Source of the DNA: Roridomyces roridus | Taxonomy: Eukaryota > Basidiomycota > Agaricomycetes > Agaricales > Mycenaceae | Direction: 5' to 3' | DNA length: 64,000 nt | NCBI GenBank assembly: GCA_029378245.1 | Contig: JARKIF010000061.1 | Location: 171,110-235,109 of the forward strand | Shown: positions 41,398 to 52,399 of the stretch, one piece after another | How positions within the stretch are numbered: position 1 is the stretch's first letter | Layout: each line of letters begins with the position of its first letter | Position numbers and translations under genes: made by a program | Notes under the pieces: generated by a model | Told to the model about the DNA's origin: nothing | What the model saw: the letters and a program-made list of their open reading frames with translations, nothing else | Database searches by the model: none

Positions 41398-43451
41398 CTA
41401 CTTGGGACTAAATCGCTGCTTCAACTCGTCCAGCGTCGTGAAATACGACAAGCCCTCCTCCCAGCGAGTCTCCGCCGCCGCCTCCTTTTCTGCTTTCTGC
41501 TCAGCGCTCGCCGTGCGTTTAAACGCGTCGTCCGTCATATTCCCGTTGGATGCCCAACGAAACAGAGCACCCGCGGTGTATTGGGTGAACGAGTGTCGAA
41601 TTTTGCCTGGGGCGATCGGAGTATTCGAGTGGGTGACGATTGAGGAGGGTACGAGGATGGTAGAGCCGGGAGGGAATCGGATGATAAGCTTGAGTTCCCA
41701 TAAGATGAGATGGCCGCCTCGGTCTGGATTGAAACGACCAAGCGCGGTGATGGGGCAAAGGCCTGCCGCCATGTTTCCGAAATCGAGGTGCTTCTCCGTC
41801 ACAACATTGACGAAGTTGAAGGTACATGCGGCGAAGACGCTGTGGGGAAAGTTCCATTGCAGGTCCTTGTTCCACTTGAGGAGGTCGTCCTTGTTTTGTT
41901 GGTACCGAGCGAGGAGACGATGAGCGTATATGTACATCAGCACTGCACAAAAATGAGCGGCTGGCAGATCAACAATAAAAAACGCACGCATAGTGAAACC
42001 AACGATGCGGCCGAAATACTCATGGGCCTTCAGTTCGTCGGTTACGGCCTTGTTCTGTGGATTATTTTGAAGAACGCCCGGTTCCTGCAGTGAGGTAAGC
42101 AAAATCCGGCTGAAGAGGTTATACACTTACCCCCTGGCCGCCTCCGAAGGATGCTCCGCAAGAAATAGGAATGTAAGGTTGCTGCGCACGACGATGGTCG
42201 TAGTCGTCATCCGAGACGTCGAGCTCTTGCGCTGCGGCATCCATCTTTGCCGCAGCACCGTCGGTGACAATCTGCCACCCTTCGCGATCCCTCGGCTGGC
42301 CACCCAGTATCACGATGATGCGGCCGTGGCAGTCGACAATAGGAATGGTGATTCTATATTGCAAATTAGTTTGGAACGACGGTCCGGGTTGTTGGGACTC
42401 ACACTCCTAACCAGGGAATGTACCGGAAGCCTGGTCGGCCCACTAGCTGGTCGATTTCCTCCTGAGAGAGGACCACGTCACCCATACCCGTGTCGCCCCG
42501 CTGGATGACAACCAAGTCGTCCTCCATGTCCATGTCAACGTGTGGATTGTACTGGCTGCTGCGGTTGCCGATCCACGCTGGTTTGCTGTGGGGAAGGTCG
42601 GCGGCGTCATTGGGTAAATGGAGCGCCGCTTGAACTGCTTCGTGTGCGCGGCGAGTGTGAATAGCCTTCCGCCTCGGGTCCCCGGATGCCAATGCAGCGG
42701 CAAGGCGCTTTTTGTTGCGCTTGAAATGTGATTTGACCTTGCCATGGTGGGTAGCGTTGTCGGCAGCGTTGACGACAGCGTTGACGAGGGTGGTTGTGGT
42801 GGAGGAGGACCCGTGGCGGCAGTCAAACCGCTTGACCTTGTCCTTGATTTTGCGTCGTTGTTTGGCGGAAAGGTTGGCGTCGAGGAGGTGGGCAGCGTGC
42901 GGGTTGGTGGTACTCATGGGAGGGTTGGCGTTGAGGAGGTGGGCAGCGTGAGGGTTGGGGGTCGTGAGCGTGATCATGGGGGTGGTGGACGTGGTAGTAG
43001 TTGTAGTGGTATCCGTAGTCGTAAATTCATGAGTCGTAAAGTCGTCTGGGAGGTGTGTTAGAAGCTGGATCGTTAAGTGGAAGTTTTGTTACACACCGTG
43101 AAGACTGAGCTCCTCCAGCCCCGGAATTACAACCTCCCCAGGCTCCACATTCTCACCCGACTGCGCGCGTTCCTTCAAGCAAGTCTGGAGACGTTCGTGG
43201 GCGTCAAAGTGTGGGACCTCAATGGTGAGCCCCAGTGCAAGGTCAAAGGGTGAATATTCTTTGTTGGAACGGAGCCGCCGGCGTGGCTGCGGGGTATAGC
43301 CTGCAGCTCAAATGAATTAGTCAAGATTTTGAAACGGAGGGAGGAAGGAAAGCCTGCGCCAAGTTCCGCGTGGGACCTCTTTGCAGGCCATGCTCCGGGT
43401 CACAGGGTCGTGTCCCTTCGCAAGGAATGAGAATGGGCACTCACCAAACAT
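41398..43451 (-). CDS. TET/JBP-family 2-oxoglutarate/Fe(II) dioxygenase, 572 aa
   Basis: Six exons (43445-43451, 43097-43300, 42403-43045, 42131-42353, 41988-42084, 41398-41942) with consensus splice sites join in frame to 572 residues. N-terminus RRRLRSNKEYSPFDLALGL is followed by a poly-Thr linker, a basic region (AKQRRKIKDKVKRF..KSHFKRNKKRL), then RYIPWLGVITIPIVDCHGRI and SCGASFGGGQGEPG. The double-stranded beta-helix core carries the iron triad H443-x-D445 (EKHLDFGN) and H496 (IVTHSNTPI), and R507 (IRHSFTQY) for 2-oxoglutarate. Family members in mushrooms oxidise 5-methylcytosine to hydroxymethyl-, formyl- and carboxylcytosine in DNA. All catalytic residues are present with no stop or frameshift, so the enzyme should be active. 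Divergent from the KDZ transposase across 165 bp. Start chosen at the ATG giving a 7-base first coding exon; this tiny exon is the least certain part. Confidence 0.9.
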
Positions 43452-43616
43452 CCCCGCCGCCAACGTTGAGGTAGAACGAGACACAGAAGGAAGGAAGAGC
43501 GTGAAAGACAAGCGAATAAAGGCGGCCTAGACCGAGTACGGCAACTACGTCAGCAAGTCACATGACCCTGCCGTTGTTGACGCATCTTGCCAAGTCGCCG
43601 CTCCCTCATAGTCTCG
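43452..43616. promoter_or_regulatory. Shared divergent promoter of dioxygenase and transposase
   Basis: Only 165 bp separate the two start codons, which face away from each other, so one region must drive both. It contains gcgaataaag, tacgtcag (CRE-like) and cacatgac (E-box-like). Shared control of transposase and demethylating enzyme is an inference from this layout. Confidence 0.6.
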
Positions 43617-46600
43617 ATGGTCAAGGGCAAGAACAACAAAAGGAAATGGCTCCTTACCGGCAGCGACGAGCCTCCACAGAATGCCTACACGCCTGCAGTC
43701 GTCAAGAAGCTCAATCTGGGTCCAAAGGCCCTGGCTGAATACGAGGCGGAGCAAGCCATGAAGAAACGGCAGGAGTGGGAGGGTAGGCTGCTGCACGCTC
43801 ATACCAGAGGCAGCTTCTGACCTTTGCTCAGATATGAGTCAATCCACGCGAAACAAGATGCACGTGCTGGCCGAATTATTCGACGACGACGGCTTTAACC
43901 CTGAGGAGGCTCTGGCCCAGGGTATCCCCACTCTGGACAATATTCTGGATGGGAGCGCGCGGGCAGAGCTTAGCCACGCCGGCGGGGATCTCGATCAGCA
44001 CGGTAACCAACAAGACGACGACGATGGAATGTTTGAGGAAGGGATTGAGGAGGATCATCGGCAGAGGTGCGTCCTGCTGCTTTCCTCTTCATTGCAGCAA
44101 ACTTACAATGGCATCCAGGTCTCACAGAAAGGACTGGCGCACGCGGCGTGACCGCACCATCCGACGAACCGACGCATTCAAAATTCAGATGCGCTACATG
44201 GCCACCGCTTACTCAAAATACACAGCGGGTGAACCTCTTCCAGAGTCAAGGGCTGGCGACCTACCTGAGACCTTCAATGTGCTTGTAATTGATCTCTTTG
44301 GTATGCCACTACCACTGTATTGCAATGACTTTAGCGCTGATCGCTGTGAGCAGAAGCTCGACAGGAGACTGTCGTCTTGCCCGTTGGTAGCGGGGGCTAC
44401 GCGTCGGCACTGCTCAGGATTGGGTTGGTGCCATGCGCGCCATGGAAACCCTCCGTTGTAATCACTGCGCGCGTGCTCGACATGTACCGCCATTCACTCA
44501 TTCACTCGGACTCTCTGCGATCTCCACGGCGTGAGTCATCCTCACTCCATATGTGTTTTGTTACTCACAATTAACAAAGGTACCTATGCGCTCATATCTT
44601 CACCAGCAGTTCTCCATCGCATATGATGTCTATCTCGAGCTTCGGCGCAGTATTGACAATCGGGTTCTCCAACATCTTGGTCGCGACGGCCCCGCGTGGC
44701 GCATGAAAAATTGCTGCCCAGCCTGCACCTACAAGCTCGAGGGTGAGGACGACCTCATTTTTGGGATGTTGGTCACCATGGACGGGAATGATTCCCTCAA
44801 GCGGGTTCTCCGACGAAAGGTGGATGGTGGGGATGATCCAGGGGACCCAAACGACCGTCCGGACAACCGGGATGCGGGGGACGGGTATTACCTGCCGCGA
44901 GAGCAGGTGGACGCATGGGCAAAGCGGAGGTTGGCCAATATCCTGCCTTCTGACGATAATGTAAGTCATCTGCTCCTCTCTCGTCCGAAGCGTATCTTCC
45001 TGCAGGGCCAGGAGAATCCGTGCAAGGAAAAATGGAAGAACATGACAAACGACATAACGTCGAGGATGTGGGGCATATTTGACGAGACAGGAATATTCCT
45101 CTGTCTCTGTCGCCATGGATTTGCCTTGGTCGTCGTGGATATGCTGCGCAGTGGCGAGCTGTGTGTCACAGTTCATAATCTCTGAGCACAACTAATTAAT
45201 TCACAGTTCTAAATATCCTCTTGCTGTCGTCGAGTGGCTGCTGGAGCATCTCGGCATCAAGCTCGGTGTCGGGTATGATATCGGCTGCCACTTTTGCACA
45301 ACCCTCAAGAACAGCGAGCTTGGACCAGCGGCAGAGGCGGCTCAGTTGCGCATGCTCGTTGGAGCATTCCATGGCCACGCGCACAATCGTCTGTGCCAGG
45401 TGTGCTTTCTTGCGCTGTACATCAAGGGTCTCGGCATCGAGGATCTTGAGGGTTGCGAGCGGGCGTTCTCCAAGACCAATGGACTTGCGGGCTGCTGTCG
45501 CCGGGCCAGTCGTTTCCATCGACAGCAGGAAATCACCGCCTTCCTGAAGCATCAAGACACATTCGAGACATATTCGTCTCTCAGTACGTTCTTTCGTACA
45601 CTATCTTCGAGCACAACTGACCTTCCTCCTCTTGTAGGTAAATTCCTTTGCTCCAACTACGAACAAGCTCTGAAGATTATCGAGGAAGAGCCAATCGTGC
45701 GGAAGCTCATGTTGGAGGAGGATGTCATCGACGGAGCGGAGTTCGAGCGTGCTCTTGCCGAGGAGAAGGAGTATCTCACCGAGTTGTGGAAGACGTCCAA
45801 GAAGGCGGGCGAGACTACGGAAACTCGTTATGTATCCTGTCTGGAGACCTTTGACGCCCTCAAGTAAGTCATCCCATTCGCACTGGCATTTGTACTGACC
45901 TTTCCTGCAGATTGAGAGCGGGAGAATGTCGTGTGGTGGCGCGCCGTTCGCGAGGAGATGACAGCGCATTCACACCGGGTCGTACCAAAGCGGAGATTGA
46001 GTTGAGGCATGCGGAGGAGAGGATGGACCGAGCAGCGGCGGTGCTGGAAGGGCTTGAGCTTGAGCTCGGAGTGCTTGAGCGTTGGAAGGAGGATGATCCG
46101 CGCTTTGTGGAAGCCCAGAAACAGGCGAGGGAATTCCGATATCAGCAGGCCTTGGACCGTCTGGAGCTGCTTGTCGTGGAGCGTCTCTTTGAGCTCACGA
46201 AGGTAAATCAGTCTGGTACAGGTGCGTAATCATATCCACGCAGTCCAGGCTTCTTTCTAACGAATTACAGGCTATAAAATGCGTACCCATGTGGCAAAAT
46301 CCCTGCAAGCTCGTTCCAAAGCCGTACGAACCGCCGTTGATCGATACAACGCAGCGGCAGCGGCCGTGATCCCACCCAAAGCTCCCCTCAATATTGAGCA
46401 AGTGCTCGAATACACCTTTGTCGCCGACTTCGATTTGCTCCGGCACAGCACTCACGATGTGGAGGGAAGAACCTGGTCTCGTCCCGCGTTCCGCTCGGTG
46501 ATGAATCGGTACTTTCGCATTGAGCGCGCACGCGAGGAGATCAAGCGTCTTGATATCGAGATACGCCGTTTCGTGACTTGGATGCAGGATGAGCGTGCCT

Positions 46601-47025
46601 TCCTTCTTACACGCGAGGCAGCGCTTCGTCGGACGGATGGGAAAACGGAAGATGCGGTCGAGGCGGATCGGGTGCTCGCATTCCACATTGCAGAGTATCG
46701 CCACCGTCGGGGCCGCTTTGATGCCCTGCACATGAGCCGTCTGCAGCAACTTGAGCGGCGCTTGGGTGGTCGATTTACAGGGTCGTTGGAGCCGGGTAAG
46801 GCGGTCAATGGTGTGGAGGCAGATGTCTCCGACATTGATATGCTGGAAGTGGAGGAGGAGGACCGACTGTTACTTGCAGATGAAGGGTATATGGAGGAAG
46901 ATCATGGGAGTGAGGACGAGGGGGATGACGCGCACGATGAGCAGGTGTCTGAAATGATCTATCAGCTGGCAGGGCTCGGTGTAGACACCGACCAGCGGGA
47001 GGAAGCCTCGGTAGATCTGTATTAA
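43617..47025 (+). CDS. KDZ transposase, about 988 codons, one apparent frame change
   Basis: Ten exons: 43617-43782, 43832-44066, 44119-44300, 44354-44530, 44580-44960, 45006-45160, 45207-45583, 45638-45863, 45911-46221, 46271-47025. Recognised by family hallmarks in order: SHRKDWRTRRDR; RIGLVPCAPWKPSVVITARVL; YLHQQFSIAYDVYLELRR; CCPACTYKLEGE..MLVTMDGNDSLKR (first acidic residue and CPAC metal motif); EKWKNM..GIFLCLCRHGF; VGYDIGCHF (second Asp); FHGHAHNRLCQ; LEGCERAFSKTNGLAG (catalytic Glu); KFLCSNYEQAL; coiled C-terminus and acidic end. At about 44491-44505 (cattcactcattcactcgg) the frame of VLDMYRH does not run into the conserved F..TLCDLHG frame; the exons sum to one base too many. Either a small indel has disabled it or the sequence has an error. 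Everything else is open. Confidence 0.9.
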
Positions 47026-47059
47026 TCCCAATTTGGTATTCTTCTTCCGGTGCATTACT

Positions 47060-47308
47060 AAGCCGGGCACTTGGTCAATCTCAAGTCCCCAATATGGGGT
47101 ACTTTATTGAGTTTATTGCAGTCTATGTAGTGTAGTGGTACTTGTGCTACTCTACCTACTGTATATTGCAGATTTATACATTTTATCGCACACTTTATCG
47201 ACGTCTTTATTGCAGCATGGGGCGGGTCACTTTATCCCCTCTAATTAGAATGGACGGTACCCCCCACCGTCCATTCTAGTTAGTGGGGACATAAGGGCTT
47301 CGTAGGTG
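47060..47308 (-). repeat. Right terminal inverted repeat of the KDZ element
   Basis: Inverted partner of 34592-34840, starting a few bases after the transposase stop. It contains a perfect 12-bp-arm hairpin at 47247-47277 (agaatggacggt / accgtccattct, seven-base C-rich loop) matching the one in the left repeat. Confidence 0.9.
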
Positions 47309-47643
47309 TGATTGTGGCCGCAAAAAGGAAAGTGCACAGCCGGCTTAATCAAAAGTCTGAATTTACTTGAAACCTCACCCAAAATTTGGCCCACTGAAAT
47401 TCTAAAAGAACGAGAACTTAACAAGTGAAGTTCTCGTAATATATGACACACCCACTCATTTGGCTACACTTTCAGACAAAACCCCGACGGTTTGGAAAGG
47501 CTCTATGCTATGCAGCTTTGAATTTGAATAGACTCAAATCCGGTAGCGGACCTTGCCGCTTGTCGGCCCTACACCCTTATATGGACCCGCGTGCGTGATA
47601 AGGATCGCTCCGTTGATGTCGGCGACACTCAGGGTATGGAGTC

Positions 47644-48131
47644 TAGGGTGTGGTTTTTAACTCTGGTTTATTAACCGGTTTATTAACAGGTGTTTATAAA
47701 CGTGGTTTATAAATGTTCGGAGGAAAAGGCCGGTTTATAAATGCAATTACATAATACAGTCGGCGCGAAGTGCATCTTTTCGCAGTCCATTCAGACCAAG
47801 TAAATGATGAAATTGGATGAACATTGCCACCAACCTTATGTGTGCATCATATTGTGGGTCAAACGAGGTTTGATCCAGGCCTGATCACCGTCTGATGTGC
47901 TCGTTGATGCGCACAGTGCCCACCGAGGGTTGATTGCATACAGGATAAGGTTTGAATGTACACAGGGAAATGCAGGAGGGGGTAGGAGGGGGTGGGGGCG
48001 AAAAATTCCTCTCTGGGGCCTTTTTTAGGCCTTTTGAGGCCTGGTTTATTAACCGGTTTATAAACAGCCCGGTTGCAAACCAGGTTTGTAAACCAGTTTT
48101 TAATGCTCCAGGAATTAAAAACCACACCCTA
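47644..48131. mobile_element. 488-bp hAT-type MITE with perfect 8-bp duplication
   Basis: Ends tagggtgtggtttttaa and taaaaaccacaccct a are inverted, flanked by atggagtc at 47636-47643 and 48132-48139. Subterminal regions repeat ggtttat(t)aaccggttta words in both orientations. No coding capacity. It lies 335 bp outside the KDZ element, so it is not part of it. Confidence 0.95.
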
Positions 48132-49071
48132 ATGGAGTCAACAGTCCGAATGCCACAGTCTGTCTTGAGTGCTCAATTGGAATGTGGAACTGAGAGGCAG
48201 AAAATTCATGGAATTCCAATTCACGTATTTACACATCCAGTATCATACTTGAACATCAATATTGTGCTCTAATTTCATGTTACATAATACCACACAGTGA
48301 ACCTACTTACTTATTCGTAGGCGGAAGGCAGAGAAATACAAACAAGAGGGGATCAAGGACCAAAAAAATAGGAAGAGGAGAGAATGTGTGATGTTGCACG
48401 GATTCGGAGGCTTCAATGGGTTGAAGGCGACGTGTATTTCGTAGCGTAGTCGTAGATAGACGAAGGAGCGGAGGAATGGACAAGCCAGGCGCCTTTGCAG
48501 GCGCGCGCAGCTGGTCACTAGTACGAAGTAGTAAGTAACCCGCGTACGAGACCTTCGGGAATCTCGGACGCGGAGAGCAGTTGTACGCATGCTCAGGCAT
48601 GTGTTGGGTTCTAACCGTGCGGTGGTTCGCCGCAGCTGGTACAGTACATACTTTGCAAAAGATGGTGCTAGGTGGCAGACCATGGTTTTGCAAAAGGAAG
48701 TCGCTAGTGGGTGTACAGCCACCTGGAGCCTATATATGGTTGTGGCCAGCCGCAACTAGTTGACCGGCTGGCACGGCACATCCGGCACAGGCTATATATG
48801 CTATTAAAATTGATTTTCAGGCATTTCCACTGCACATATTTAAAATATATGAGAAATAGCCAGAAAATCAGGTCTGAAATTTTCAATCAATCACAGGGTC
48901 CACTCCGGCCTTCTCGGAGAATCCCCAATAGGAAGAGAACATTGATGGCTCCTTCCAGATGTGATAACAATCCTGAAAGAGTAGCCGGCACATTTGGACC
49001 AGCGGCATGCATCAAAAAAAGATGGGGGATCAAAAAAAAAAAAAAAATCAAAGTTGTAGAGCCGCTTGAGT

Positions 49072-49185
49072 ATGGAAGGCCGGACAGTCGAGCTTGTCAA
49101 TCTGACGTCGGCTCATGTTTTTAGAAATCGGACCCGGGAACCTCTCTCTTATGTACAGTTACGTTCGAATCAAGAGGGCTTACAA
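49072..49185 (+). repeat. Dispersed 110-bp repeat, copy 1
   Basis: Begins atggaaggccggacagtc and contains agcttgtcaat, ggctcatg and aatcggacccgggaacc. It occurs also inverted at 50320-50437 and direct at 52282-52395, at about 75-80% identity. No coding function assigned. Confidence 0.8.
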
Positions 49186-49626
49186 AATAACTCATTCCAG
49201 AATCCAGATGTGTTGAAGGCTAGCCCTCGAGCCGGTCCAGCGGTCTGGTGACTCTGGTCTGGACATCTGGCCGCACCACCCTTATCCCGATTCTGAGGCA
49301 GCGCACTGTCATTTGTGAACCAACGATCTCAATAGCCGAGCACCGTTGATACCTCGATGAGGATGAAGAAGACTCCGAGACGAGCCTGATGCAGGAAGGA
49401 AGAACAGAAAGCCAAGAGTACTCCGTACGACACCACAGCCAGATACATGCGCCCACGCCCACAGCGCCAAGGATAATGGCAGTCCTCGATCGTACGTCTG
49501 ACAGTGTCAAGGGGAGGAGGTAGGCAGTAGTGGGACTTCATTAAGAAAATGTACAGTATAAAGAGCGGGAAGGCAGGGTTACTGAAATCGAGTCAACCGG
49601 ATTATTGAAATAAAACCACACACCAG

Positions 49627-49875
49627 GTGGCCATGCCGGAAGAACCCGTGCTCGACGATGCGGAGGGAGATGTAGACGTTGCGGATTCAGCTGCTCATTG
49701 TCAGCATTTTCAAGCGCAACTTTGCGAGACTATTGTTGTGCCGTTTCTACAAGGAAGACTCGACTTGGATCAGAAAGGAAAGGCATTAAGTGCCCACATG
49801 CACCAGTTGAATCTTGAGCACCTCAGCTTCATCCGGATCAGCGGCCTTACACCAACAAGAATAACTTTGTCGTAG
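49627..49875 (+). other. Small open frame, 82 codons, unrecognised
   Basis: Starts MPEEPVLDDAEGDVDVADSA and has an amphipathic middle (FQAQLCETIVVPFLQGRLDL). It may be an exon fragment; no partner exon or motif identified, and it sits among repeats. Confidence 0.25.
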
Positions 49876-50319
49876 ACTCGATGCCCGTGGGGTGGGTCGT
49901 ACTCGCAGGCGGAGACCGCCGGTTGTCGTCGTCATTCTCGTACCAGTGGCCGTCACAAGTATCGTTGTCGAATGAACTGGGTAGGCGTGGCAGGGTCATT
50001 GTTATTTGGCCGAGCACTATTAGTAGTGATGGTGGTGGTTTGAAGTCAAGAGGCGAGTCCAAACAAAGCGATACATGATGCGCCTCATCGCCCAAGTCAC
50101 GTGATCGTTACGCCGCTCCTTTGTAGGATCGCCCGAGACCCATGCCGACGTCAAGCAACTAATTCATCACGGAAATCTTGCGGAAAATCCGAAATATCAC
50201 TGGAACAACTGCTGCCATGACTATGCCGGGCTCCGCCGGAGCATGCCGATCGCGATAAAGGCGTGCGCGCACACGGCGCATTTGTCCACCCTGCCAACCC
50301 TGCTCATACGTAAGTATTT

Positions 50320-50437
50320 CAGATTTCTTCAAGCAGTCTTGATCCCAACATAACTGTCGGCGAGAGGTTTCGGGGTCCGATTTCCGAAACCATGAGCCGA
50401 CTTCTGATTGACAAGCTCGACTGTCCGGCCTTCCATA
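50320..50437 (-). repeat. Dispersed 110-bp repeat, copy 2 (inverted)
   Basis: Reverse complement reads atggaaggccggacagtcg, then agcttgtcaatcagaagtcg and ggctcatg, aatcggacccc. Closest to copy 1. Confidence 0.8.
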
Positions 50438-50459
50438 CTTGAGAGCTACAGGAGTTGCT

Positions 50460-51960
50460 AACATTGTTTTACATCAAACTGATTGGCTGGCCCGCAAAAT
50501 GCAAAATACTTTTTCAGAGCCGAGTCTTTGCAAACCAACCACCAGGTTTTGAAAGCTGAGTGTGTCCCAAGGCTTCATACCAAAGGAACCATTATGTTTT
50601 CTAACCTCAGAGTGGTATCATCAACTCTGAATTCAAAAAGTGTTTGACATTTCGGATGCTATTCCTGATTGGGCCACTATGCTTTCCTCCCAAAAAGGCA
50701 ATTTTCAGCTTTTGCACTCCCATTGGATCTGCCTCTGGGATCCTTAACAAACTTTACTGACAACAATTCTTCTTTCAATCCTTCCACATGTTTTGGCAAC
50801 AAGTGTGTTACCACTTTGTGTATATACCAGCTGTAAGAGTGGAAATGGTCTGTGCATTTTTGCACCTTTGATATCATTTCCATGTGGTTTCATACTTTTG
50901 TGATCTGTGAGCTTAGCATGTTTATGTACCACTTAGGATGCTAGATCTCAAATATCAGTCCAGATCTGAGCCATGGGAGAGTGTTATAAGTGAATGAGAT
51001 AAAAGGTAGATCTAGGTGCAGCTATTGATATTGGCAGTTGATAACCTGATCCTTAGCACCCCAAGACTTCAATGAGTATTATTAATGACTTTTGAAGTCT
51101 CTTACCATAAGGTGCATAATAGGCCAGGTGAAAGTGGGAAAAGTCATCAAATCCCATTTTCACTGTATTGCTCAGGCTCTTGATTTTTCCTCTGTGGTTG
51201 AAGCAAATGGGACAAGTACCCTAGAGTATAGGAAGCCAGCACAACCAAGATCAGCTGAATACCTGCATAGAAAGTAAAGTTATATGCATAGGGATTTTGT
51301 GATCATTTTGGATCATTCTGTTGATAGAAGACAAAGGGAATGGAATCTGGGATATTTGAAGTCACCAATGAGGAAAGGGAGCTCAGGGGGTCCAGAAAGT
51401 GTCCTTGATCATGAAGGTTGGTGGAGAATCCATGGAGTTCTGTTCAAGAGCTCCACCGGACATTTGACCAAATTCTTACCCTACAATCCTGCAAGACCCA
51501 AACACAACCAGTGGAATCTTGCAAATACTCTTGCAAATATGGATGGGTGGAGCAATTCTAAGATGTTCCATCTAGTTCTTAGACTCCCAATACATGTATA
51601 TGGCCCTGTAGGTGCACAACAAGGGGGATCAGCTCAAAATGATCACACTCATAACTCAGGTTTCTCCTCATGTTCTAGCCAGTTTCTTTGCTCTAATGGG
51701 GTCTACTGGCAAGTGAAATGCTCACTGTGGTGTTGGAACCAATGCATTAGCCAGTATACCCGATACTGCCCCAGGATGCCGCCCTGATCCCTGTGATGGA
51801 TACAGTCAGAGATAAGAGATTCGGTGCCTTTTGGGTATAGATAAAATTTACTGGTAACTTTTGCAAAACCACGGTCTGATACTTAATGTATCTTTTGCAA
51901 AAGATGTACTGTATGTAGTGTTCGCCGAGAGGCCCAGTCGTCGGATGCATAGTCGACGAT
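50460..51960. other. AT-rich region without a recognisable gene
   Basis: Base composition drops to clearly AT-rich compared with neighbours. One 167-codon frame (51284-51787; HVYGPVGAQQGGSAQNDHTH) is open but has no family I recognise. Probably old transposon sequence. Confidence 0.45.
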
Positions 51961-52281
51961 GTAGGCAAAAGTAAGATTAGTCACTATTATGTAAGTACAT
52001 GAATTAGGTGCCGCTCGACCGTGTCTTTACTCGTATCCAACTCGTACTCCGGCGTCACAGAATGAAGTGTTGAACTTAAACAGCGGTTTTGCCTTCGTTG
52101 GCCTTGCTGCGCATTGTCGACTCATGCATAGTGCACGGAAACATTTCTATGCACAGCGCCCGCAAGAAAGGCGCACTAGTAACGGCACGTGGAGCGTGAC
52201 AGCGGGCAGATAGCTCTTGTAACCAATCAGTTGGAGAGTGCACGGAGTGCATGCAGGTCGGAAAATCGAACACGGATCATT

Positions 52282-52395
52282 ATGGAAGGCCGGACAGTCA
52301 AGCTTGTCAATGAGATGTGGCTCACATTTTTGGTAATCGGACCCGGGAACCCCCCGCTTAGATTTATGTTCGGAGAAGACAGACTGAATATATTC
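52282..52395 (+). repeat. Dispersed 110-bp repeat, copy 3
   Basis: Begins atggaaggccggacagtca, with agcttgtcaatgagat, ggctcaca and aatcggacccgggaacc, then atttatgttcgg like copy 2's attatgttgg. Same orientation as copy 1. Confidence 0.8.
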
Positions 52396-52399
52396 AAAG

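Larger units (their letters stand above)
34592..47308. mobile_element. KDZ transposon, 12,717 bp, with TET/JBP and other cargo genes
   Basis: Bounded exactly by the 8-bp direct repeat tgattgtg (34584-34591 and 47309-47316). Termini are inverted repeats starting cacctacgaagccctta, about 240 bp each, roughly 80-85% alike by eye. Inside are one plus-strand KDZ transposase (43617-47025) and four minus-strand genes (35045-37741, 38694-39480, 39939-40884, 41398-43451), with 38.0-38.5 kb unresolved. KDZ (Kyakuja-Dileera-Zisupton) elements are DDE transposons expanded in mushrooms and often carry TET/JBP dioxygenases (Iyer and colleagues, 2014). Both ends and the duplication are intact, so the element has not been rearranged since insertion. 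The transposase seems to have a one-base frame change; the dioxygenase is clean. Confidence 0.95.
48637..51925. mobile_element. Possible 3.3-kb element with about 60-bp inverted ends
   Basis: Left block (48640-48700) gtacagtacatactttgcaa..cagaccatggttttgc recurs inverted at 51857-51920 (cttttgcaaaagatgtactg..ttttgcaaaaccacgg). Spacing within the blocks is similar. The interior is AT-rich from 50.46 to 51.8 kb with one 167-codon frame at 51284-51787 that I do not recognise, and small frames at 49.2-49.9 kb. No transposase motif is visible and target duplications are not clear, so the call is tentative. Confidence 0.4.
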
